From NCBI RefSeq assembly GCF_030929605.1, contig NZ_JAVFVS010000005.1:372001-436000 (forward strand): 64,000 nt of DNA, in the 5' to 3' direction. The position numbers and the translations under genes are program-made. The notes beneath the pieces are model-generated. The model had not been told where the DNA came from and searched no databases. It was given only the letters and a program-made list of their open reading frames with translations. Below, piece by piece: positions 56,774 to 64,000 of the stretch. Position 1 is the stretch's first letter. Every line of letters starts with the position of its first letter. The stretch is from Flavobacterium sp. LHD-80 (lineage in GTDB: Bacteria; Bacteroidota; Bacteroidia; Flavobacteriales; Flavobacteriaceae).

Positions 56774-59248
56774 ATGAATCCAGTTAAAATTTTATTTCTT
56801 TTAATTTTATTTTCATTCAAAATTTATGCACAAAATGACTGCACAGATTTTATAACAGTTTGCGGAAACAGCAATTTATCGGGCCTTACGGCAGTTGGCC
56901 CAGGTTTAATACAAGATTTTAAAGATATTAGTCGGTGCAAAGTACCTGAAGACAGTAGTCTTTGGCTAAAAATAAATATTGTAAAAGGAGGTACTCTTGG
57001 ATTTACATTAAATCCTGAAAGTTCTGATCTAGGTGTTGATTTTGATTTTTACGTTTTTGGACCAAATGTATCCTGCGACAACTTAAAGGAGCCTATTCGA
57101 TATACGTACTCAAATCCTGTACTTGCAAAACTCACAACCAATAAAACAGGCATGAGTGCTACTGAAATAGATTACTTTGAAGGTGTTGGTGTCCAACAGG
57201 ATTGTAAAGATTTAGGCAGTGATGGAAATGCTTTTGTAAAATGGCTTAATGTCTTAGACAACGAAAGTTACTTTATTGTAATTTGCAGATATTCAGGTCA
57301 GTCAAAATTTTCTATCACGTGGAATGGAACAGCAAAATTCTCTGAGCCTCCATTTTTTAAGAACCAAGAACCTCAGTTTGCTTTAAATTTGGAAAAATGT
57401 GATACCGATGGTGTTGATGACGACAAAACAATATTTGATTTAACTCAAAATACAAATGCAGCAGTAGACAAACAGGATAATGTTGAAATAACGTATCATA
57501 CGACAGCCAATGATGCAATTCTAGGAATTAATCCGATAGTTCATCCTGAAGCTTACACAAATACATCTTTGAGTGAAAACATCTATATCAGACTAAACAA
57601 CACAGTTACAAAGTGTTTTACCACAGCCGAATTTTCGATTAACCTTACTAAACATAATTTATCATTTCCAATTACTTCGGTTGGTACTTGCGACGATTCT
57701 TCAGACGGAAGTGATACTAATGGAAAGGCTGTTTTTTACTTAAAAGACATCACAGAAACACTCTTTCCAAACAAGAAAGATTTAAATATTAAATATTTTC
57801 TGAGTCAAAATGACGCTGTAAGCGATACAAACGAATTAATAAATTCATTTTACAACACGATCTCTGGACAGCAATCAATATATGCAAAAGCGTTTGATGC
57901 TTTTTACTGCGCCGCAATACAAAAAATCACATTAATTGTAAATTCATTACCTGCAAAAACAAATGCTTCATTGACACAATGTGATTCTAGTAAAAATGGA
58001 AACGGGTTAGTTCATTATAATTTAGATCAAGCTAATGATGAATTGACAAATAAAGATTCAAGATTAACTACTAGCTTTTTTCTAAATAAAGATGATGCGC
58101 TAAATAATGTAAATCTGTTAGATAAAGATTTTCATAACACCAGTAATCCACAAACTCTTTTTGCCAGAATTACAAATTCGGATACGAAATGTTCGAGTAT
58201 TGGAACTTTGGTTTTAAAAACAAATCCCATTATAATAGCAGCGCATAGTATGAATCCAAAATGCGATGATGATGGCATTGAAGACGGGGTTCATTTATTT
58301 GATTTAACCGCTGCAGGTATTTCAGCGACAAAAACTCAGACGATAAAATACTACAATAATGAAATGGATGCTTTATTAGAAAAAAATGCTATTCAAAACA
58401 CAACTTCTTATCAAAATGAAACACCCTATTCACAAGATGTTTTTGCACGTATTGAAGAAAACAATTCTTGTTTAGAAATTCATAAAATCAAATTAACAAT
58501 CAACAAATTACCTCAAATTGAAGCAAATGCCTTGGCAAATATCTGCGAAAATAATCGTTCCTATTTCGCAAATTTAGATGCCGGGTTAATCGACATCAAT
58601 TTAATCAGTGAATTTAGTTATCAATGGACTAAAGATGGAGTACTAATTCCTAACCAAACCAGCTCAAAATTGAATGTAAATGAAATTGGCAATTATGAAA
58701 TAAGAATTACAAACAAATCTAATTGTTCAAAAACAAGAACAATAAGTGTTTCTGCTTCAAATACTGCCACAATTACAAGCATAGATGTTATTGATCTTCA
58801 AAATGATGATTCTAATAAAATTACGGTTAATGCAACAGGAAAAGGAGAATATGAATATAGTTTAGATAATCCAAATGGCCCTTTTCAAGAATCAAATGTT
58901 TTTGAAAATGTTAGTTCTGGCATTCACGAAATTTATATAAATGACAGGAAAAACTGTGGTATAACAAGCAAAACAACAGCTGTTGTTGGTGCGCCTAGTT
59001 ACTTTACTCCAAACAATGACGGCTATCATGATTATTGGAATATTGCTGGATTAAATATTAGTACTTATAAAAATGCTATCATTTATATTTATGACCGATT
59101 TGGAAAACTATTAAAACAACTTCATTCCTCAGATTTAGGATGGGACGGTACATTTGTAGGATCTGCGCTTCCTGCTGACGATTATTGGTACTCTTTAAAA
59201 TTAGAAGATAATAGAGAAGCAAAAGGGCATTTTAGCTTAAAAAGGTAA
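56774..59248 (+). CDS. T9SS type B adhesin-like protein 2
   Basis: An 824-residue secreted protein. The signal peptide ends at KIYAQ near residue 20. The first 190 residues (CTDFITVCGNSNLSG, GVDFDFYVFGPNVSC, YFIVICRYSG) look like a jellyroll-type domain. Then come four repeats of about 85-90 residues: CDTDGVDDDKTIFDL, CDDSSDGSDTNGKAVFYL, CDSSKNGNGLVHYNL, CDDDGIEDGVHLFDL, each ending near a conserved Cys. An Ig-like part and the type B sorting domain (YFTPNNDGYHDYWNIAG, KGHFSLKR) close it. It has its own promoter. Confidence 0.9.
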   Translation: MNPVKILFLLILFSFKIYAQNDCTDFITVCGNSNLSGLTAVGPGLIQDFKDISRCKVPEDSSLWLKINIVKGGTLGFTLNPESSDLGVDFDFYVFGPNVSCDNLKEPIRYTYSNPVLAKLTTNKTGMSATEIDYFEGVGVQQDCKDLGSDGNAFVKWLNVLDNESYFIVICRYSGQSKFSITWNGTAKFSEPPFFKNQEPQFALNLEKCDTDGVDDDKTIFDLTQNTNAAVDKQDNVEITYHTTANDAILGINPIVHPEAYTNTSLSENIYIRLNNTVTKCFTTAEFSINLTKHNLSFPITSVGTCDDSSDGSDTNGKAVFYLKDITETLFPNKKDLNIKYFLSQNDAVSDTNELINSFYNTISGQQSIYAKAFDAFYCAAIQKITLIVNSLPAKTNASLTQCDSSKNGNGLVHYNLDQANDELTNKDSRLTTSFFLNKDDALNNVNLLDKDFHNTSNPQTLFARITNSDTKCSSIGTLVLKTNPIIIAAHSMNPKCDDDGIEDGVHLFDLTAAGISATKTQTIKYYNNEMDALLEKNAIQNTTSYQNETPYSQDVFARIEENNSCLEIHKIKLTINKLPQIEANALANICENNRSYFANLDAGLIDINLISEFSYQWTKDGVLIPNQTSSKLNVNEIGNYEIRITNKSNCSKTRTISVSASNTATITSIDVIDLQNDDSNKITVNATGKGEYEYSLDNPNGPFQESNVFENVSSGIHEIYINDRKNCGITSKTTAVVGAPSYFTPNNDGYHDYWNIAGLNISTYKNAIIYIYDRFGKLLKQLHSSDLGWDGTFVGSALPADDYWYSLKLEDNREAKGHFSLKR

Positions 59249-59384
59249 AAGCTACTCTCCTTAACTTCTACTTTTTTTGCTTCAGAAATTCATTTCCAAA
59301 ATAAAGGATTTTCAAAAACCCCTATATTTTAAATATTTACAAAGAAAAAAACACTCTTGCTTTCTATAAAAGTAAAATAAATCT

Positions 59385-59392
59385 TATTTTTG
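59385..59392 (+). promoter_or_regulatory. -7 box of third T9SS type B gene
   Basis: TATTTTTG, a TAnnTTTG match, 43 bp before the ATG at 59435; it excludes the longer frame starting at 59390. Confidence 0.5.
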
Positions 59393-59434
59393 GTTTGGGC
59401 GATTCAATTTTGTATGCTGCCAATAAACGAGCCA

Positions 59435-62400
59435 ATGAAAAAAACATTACACTCCATTTTACTTTTGCTTTTCACCTTAAATTGTTTTTCACAATTCAGC
59501 AAAACACATTTTATACCTCCAATGGTTTGCAATCCTTTTATAATAGCGAGCGATCAATATCTATACATTTCAACTCCAAGTTTTGCCAATGTTAATTTCA
59601 AAATCATTGCTAGCGGAGGAAGCATTGTTTACGGGACCGTAAACAATACCAATCCTTATCGATATTATATTGGAACAGGCCCTAACACACAATTATTTAC
59701 AACTGTAATAGGTGCTGCAATAGTATCAAACCGAGGCTACATAGTTGAAGCAGAAGATCTCGTTTATGTTAGCGCAAGAGTTAATGCTACACTTACTCCA
59801 AACGGAACATATAATCACGCAGGAGGAGTCGTCTCAAAAGGAAACAGTGCACTTGGCACCACTTTTAGATTAGGCGCAATGTTAAATCCGCTTAATGACT
59901 CAAGTTTAACCAACTTTGCTTCCATAATGGCAACAGAAAACGGTACAAAAATTACCATTTCCAATATCCAGAATGGAACCAAAATTTCTGACGAAACAAC
60001 TTTTACTCCGAAAACAATAACTGGACCAATAACCGTTACGCTAAGTAAAAATCAAAGTTATATAATCAATTTAAATAATTATGACGATAAAGAAATTTTA
60101 TCAAATAGCTCTAAATTAATTGGAGCCCTAGTTACATCTGACAAACCCGTAGTAGTTACTACAGGTTCTTTTGGAGGAAGTAATAGTTCAGCGGTTGGAG
60201 CTACTCAAAATGGACAATTAGCACCTATCGGAAGAGATGTGGGTTTTGACCAAATTGTTCCATTGGAAAAAACAGGAAAAGAATATATTTTCATAAAAGG
60301 TCTTGGAACAGATGAATTGGAACGTGCTTTAATAGTAGCACATTATGACAATACAGAAGTATTTCTAAATGGCGCTACTTATCCATACAAAACCCTTAAC
60401 AGCGGTGAATATGTTGCAATTGACGGAAGCCAATTCAGCAACGGAAGTTTATACGTAAAAACATCCAATAATGTATTTGCTTATCAAAGTATTGGAGGAA
60501 CAACGAACCCAGCCAATCAAAATATGTTTTTTGTACCTCCAATAAACTGTGCGACGCCTAATACAGTTGACAATATTCCCCAAATCCAATCAATTGGAAA
60601 TAACACTTTTAACGGATTCCTAAATATTGTTACCGAAACCGGAGCTAGCGTTTTATTAAATAATAGCCCTATTGCTTCACTTCCAACTCCAATAGAGGGA
60701 ACTGCAGATTTTGTACGTTATAGTGTAACTGACTTATCTGGAAATATAGCAGTAAAATCAACTAAACAAGTGTATGTTTCTTATTTTGGAACTAATGGAG
60801 CTGCAACATATGGTGGCTATTATTCGGGCTTTGATTTAAAACCTGAGATTGTTAGCGGCAAAATCACCTTAAATAATTCAGCATGTATTCCGAATGTATC
60901 TTTAAAGATAAATACGCTTTCTTCATATGATACTTTTCAATGGTACAAAGATGATGTTCTGATTGCAGGTGAAACTAAAAATACTTTCAGCCCATCACAG
61001 CCCGGTTTTTATCAGGTAAGAGGAAGTATCTCTGGTTGTGTCAGCGATGTTTTCTCAGACAAAATTCCAGTAAGCGAATGCCCAATCAATATAGATAATG
61101 ATTTAGCCAATGACAATATTGACATTGATTACGATAATGACGGAATTACAAACTGTACAGAATCGTACGGAGATTTGCCCATAAATATATCAAATCAAAA
61201 TTCAGGGTTAGTAAAAACTGGAACCTATTCAAATTCTTTCACAGGTACTGTAACAACCAGTACGACGGCCGCTCCAATTCCTTTTACCGGGAATGCAGAC
61301 GGAAGTTTTGTTACCGACGTCATGCCGGGAAAAGGATCTTTTGTTAGCTATAATATGAAATTTGCAAAACCAATAAATATTCGTTTAGAATATATCATTA
61401 ACGCAAATTCAAATGATCTATTAAATTCTAATGCTGAATACAGTATCACTTCCGATATTGACAAAACAGTCACGGTCCTAAATCCTTACAATCAATTATT
61501 AATTGATACCAATTATGATGGAATATACGAAAGTGGTATTACGCAATTTTCTTCTTTCGAAATTCGTTTTCGATCAAATGGAGACGTTCCATTACCTGCC
61601 GGACATGGCGGTTTTAAATTCCAATCTTATCAGACACAATCATTTAAAATCACTCATAAAAACCTAGTTGATACAGAAAATAATAAATCAACATTCAAAC
61701 TCATAGCTACTTGCGTTCCAAAAGACACTGATGGCGACGGAATTCCAGATCAATTGGATTTAGATTCAGATAATGATGGTGTTCCAGATACAATGGAATC
61801 ACAAATTAAACCAATTGTCCTATCTAAAACAGATACTAACTTGGATGGTTTAGACGAAATCTTTAATATCGATACAGTATCAATCGACACAGATAATGAC
61901 GGTGTTCCCAATTATCTAGATTTAGACAGTGATAATGACGGAATTTATGATTTAACTGAATCTGGAAGCAATACTCCAGATGTAAATCGAGACGGAATTG
62001 TTGATGCAATAGCCTTTGGAAGTAACGGATTAGCCGATGTTTTAGAAACTAATCCTGACAGCGGTGTTTTAAACTATACCGTTTTAGATTCTGATAATGA
62101 TGAAATAAAGAACTACACCGAACTTGACAGTGATAATGACGGCTGCAATGATGTTATTGAAGCTGGATTTACTGATCCAAATTTCGACGGTCAATTAGGA
62201 AATGTTCCTGTTAATGTAAATTCTTTCGGAGTTGTAACCAGCAGAACTGATGGTTATACCACACCAAATGGCAACTACATTATTGCAACTCCATTTTTAA
62301 TTACCAAACAACCAGAAAATCAAACAATTTGCGAATTGGAAAAAGCAACTTTCTCTATAGAATCTAACGCTGATACTTTTCAATGGCAATTTTCTACAGA

Positions 62401-63949
62401 TGGCGGAAATACTTGGAATGCTTTGACAGAAAATGCAATTTATACGGGAACTAAAACTGCTTCTCTAACCATTCAAAAAACAAACAAAACAATGAATGGC
62501 TATCAATATCGCGTACTTTTAAACAGAATCAACAATGCCTGCGGACTAACTTCTGCCAATTCTGTAAAACTTACGATTTATGCTTTGCCTGTTCTAAGTT
62601 CGCCAATTACAATTGTGCAGTGTGATGACGATACTGATGGTATTTCTAATTTTAATATAACAACAAAAAACAGTTTTGTTTCATCCAATTTTACCAATGA
62701 AACCTTTACGTATTATACTACTTTGGCAGGTGCAAATACAAAAGATACTGCAGTATTAATTTCAAATCCGCTTGCGTTTACAAGCGGTAATAAAAATATT
62801 TGGACACGTGTTGAAAATTCAAACGGATGTTTTGCTGTTGCTCAACTAAATTTAGTGGTTTCAACGACACAAATCGATCCTAATTTTAAAAGATCTTTTG
62901 CCATTTGTGATGATTTTGTCGATGCTATTAATAATGATAATGACGGAATCGCAGTTTTTGATTTTAGCAGTGTAACAAGTGACATTCAAGCAATGCTTCC
63001 TTCTGCAAGCACAAATTATTCCATAACGTATTTCGCAAATGAAGCTGATGCTTTGGCAGAAACCAATGCAATTGCAAATCCTTCAAATTATAGAAATACA
63101 ACAGCAAAACAACAAAAAATCTGGGTGCGCGTAGACAGTAATCTAGATAATGCCTGTTTTGGATTAGGAGCTTACATTACGCTTAATGTAAATCCTAAAC
63201 CCAACATTGACATTAACAGCAATCGCACTGCTGACGAATTAGTTTGTTCTAATTTACCAACGTTTTTTGTTAAACTCGATGCAGGAATTATTGGTAATAT
63301 TCCAGCCAGTACATACACTTATAGCTGGTCAAAAGATGGAAGTATTATTCCGGGCGAAACAAATGAAACTTTAGATGTTAACGAAGAAGGAATTTATACT
63401 GTAGAAGTTTTCACCAAAGACGCTGTTAGTTGCAGCAGAACACGAACTATTACTGTAACAGCTTCAGATATTGCACATCTTGATTCTGTTTCTATATCTG
63501 ATTTGTCAGATTATAATACCGTCGAAGCAAATGTTACAGGATCCGGAAATTATGAATATAGTTTAGATGATCCTAACGGTTCTTTTCAAGAATCTAGCTT
63601 ATTTGAAAATGTACGTCCAGGCATACACGAACTTTATATAAATGATAAAAATGGATGCGGAAAAATTTCAAAAACCGTTGCAGTACTCGGAATTCCGAAG
63701 TTCTTTACTCCAAACAATGACGGACACAATGATTATTGGAACCTTCAAGGAGCAAATGACACTTTTAATTCGGGAGCAAAAATCCTAATTTTTGATCGAT
63801 ATGGAAAACTGATCAAACAAATAATTTCTTCAGGAGATGGCTGGGATGGAAATTATACTGGAAGTCCTATGCCTGCAGATGATTATTGGTACACACTAAA
63901 GTTGGAAGATGGGCGTGAAGCAAAAGGACATTTTAGCTTGAAAAGATAG
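59435..63949 (+). CDS. T9SS type B adhesin-like protein 3 (IgGFc-binding-like N-terminus)
   Basis: A 1504-residue secreted protein. The signal peptide ends at NCFSQ near residue 20. The first 430 residues resemble the IgGFc-binding protein N-terminal domain: YVSARVNATLTPNG, LGTTFRLGAMLN, VVVTTGSFGGSN, EYIFIKGLGTDELERALIVAHYDNT. The middle has TSP3-like calcium repeats (DTDGDGIPDQLDLDSDNDGVPD, DTDNDGVPNYLDLDSD), then an Ig-like part and two CDDnnDG repeats. The type B domain ends KGHFSLKR. The only open part downstream is 51 bp of noncoding DNA. Confidence 0.9.
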   Translation: MKKTLHSILLLLFTLNCFSQFSKTHFIPPMVCNPFIIASDQYLYISTPSFANVNFKIIASGGSIVYGTVNNTNPYRYYIGTGPNTQLFTTVIGAAIVSNRGYIVEAEDLVYVSARVNATLTPNGTYNHAGGVVSKGNSALGTTFRLGAMLNPLNDSSLTNFASIMATENGTKITISNIQNGTKISDETTFTPKTITGPITVTLSKNQSYIINLNNYDDKEILSNSSKLIGALVTSDKPVVVTTGSFGGSNSSAVGATQNGQLAPIGRDVGFDQIVPLEKTGKEYIFIKGLGTDELERALIVAHYDNTEVFLNGATYPYKTLNSGEYVAIDGSQFSNGSLYVKTSNNVFAYQSIGGTTNPANQNMFFVPPINCATPNTVDNIPQIQSIGNNTFNGFLNIVTETGASVLLNNSPIASLPTPIEGTADFVRYSVTDLSGNIAVKSTKQVYVSYFGTNGAATYGGYYSGFDLKPEIVSGKITLNNSACIPNVSLKINTLSSYDTFQWYKDDVLIAGETKNTFSPSQPGFYQVRGSISGCVSDVFSDKIPVSECPINIDNDLANDNIDIDYDNDGITNCTESYGDLPINISNQNSGLVKTGTYSNSFTGTVTTSTTAAPIPFTGNADGSFVTDVMPGKGSFVSYNMKFAKPINIRLEYIINANSNDLLNSNAEYSITSDIDKTVTVLNPYNQLLIDTNYDGIYESGITQFSSFEIRFRSNGDVPLPAGHGGFKFQSYQTQSFKITHKNLVDTENNKSTFKLIATCVPKDTDGDGIPDQLDLDSDNDGVPDTMESQIKPIVLSKTDTNLDGLDEIFNIDTVSIDTDNDGVPNYLDLDSDNDGIYDLTESGSNTPDVNRDGIVDAIAFGSNGLADVLETNPDSGVLNYTVLDSDNDEIKNYTELDSDNDGCNDVIEAGFTDPNFDGQLGNVPVNVNSFGVVTSRTDGYTTPNGNYIIATPFLITKQPENQTICELEKATFSIESNADTFQWQFSTDGGNTWNALTENAIYTGTKTASLTIQKTNKTMNGYQYRVLLNRINNACGLTSANSVKLTIYALPVLSSPITIVQCDDDTDGISNFNITTKNSFVSSNFTNETFTYYTTLAGANTKDTAVLISNPLAFTSGNKNIWTRVENSNGCFAVAQLNLVVSTTQIDPNFKRSFAICDDFVDAINNDNDGIAVFDFSSVTSDIQAMLPSASTNYSITYFANEADALAETNAIANPSNYRNTTAKQQKIWVRVDSNLDNACFGLGAYITLNVNPKPNIDINSNRTADELVCSNLPTFFVKLDAGIIGNIPASTYTYSWSKDGSIIPGETNETLDVNEEGIYTVEVFTKDAVSCSRTRTITVTASDIAHLDSVSISDLSDYNTVEANVTGSGNYEYSLDDPNGSFQESSLFENVRPGIHELYINDKNGCGKISKTVAVLGIPKFFTPNNDGHNDYWNLQGANDTFNSGAKILIFDRYGKLIKQIISSGDGWDGNYTGSPMPADDYWYTLKLEDGREAKGHFSLKR

Positions 63950-64000
63950 CTCTGTTAAATTCCAAACTCCAATTTGAAGCATAAAAAAAATCCCAAACTC

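Overview
The window is a stretch of chromosome from a Bacteroidota bacterium, most likely Flavobacterium or a close relative. The DNA is AT-rich. Clear TAnnTTTG promoter -7 boxes lie upstream of at least 18 genes, and good Shine-Dalgarno sites are lacking. Three large secreted proteins end in a type B (gliding-associated) type IX secretion signal. I saw no rRNA, tRNA, CRISPR array, prophage or intact insertion sequence.

Layout. 1-844: start of cydA (minus). 1140-1733: HD hydrolase. 1944-4566: sulfide/persulfide detoxification operon (persulfide dioxygenase-rhodanese fusion plus a split YeeE/YedE transporter). 5020-6716: MarR-controlled operon (nitroreductase, YceI). 6921-8201: secreted protein. 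8299-18037: the complete tryptophan operon (trpE, G, D, C, F, B, A). It is preceded by a leader peptide with three consecutive Trp codons and an attenuator, and it is interspersed with two small lipoproteins, a GNAT acetyltransferase, a gamma-glutamylcyclotransferase-like protein and a carbon-nitrogen hydrolase. 18155-22857: TetR-controlled TolC/EmrA/EmrB-type efflux operon. 23041-26681: YaaA, CCA-adding enzyme, heme A synthase. 26973-31804 (minus): a signalling operon with a TPR-like protein, a LytS-type histidine kinase fused to a 2TM domain, six separate 2TM proteins and a LytTR response regulator. 32130-34295: TonB-dependent receptor. 34438-41128: mostly single metabolic, transport and nucleoid genes. 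41216-42700: TetR regulator and short-chain dehydrogenase, whose promoters both carry the same palindromic operator. 42853-50198: a GAF protein, an HD-PycTM (Pycsar effector family) protein and a metallophosphoesterase fused to an outer-membrane barrel. 50369-54290: lipoprotein, unknown protein, ABC transporter. 54305-63949: three T9SS type B adhesin-like proteins sharing an internal repeat.

The most striking features are (i) the trp leader, where antiterminator, terminator and Trp codons can be read directly; (ii) the array of seven 2TM domains between and fused to a LytS/LytTR pair; and (iii) a heavy load of intergenic palindromes of about ten families. Several of these have arms built from 7- or 8-bp direct repeat units, some are nested inside each other, and one pair of 102-bp elements shows six compensatory base-pair changes.

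Start codons were chosen by promoter position, signal peptides and family length, so several genes given here are shorter than their longest open frames.
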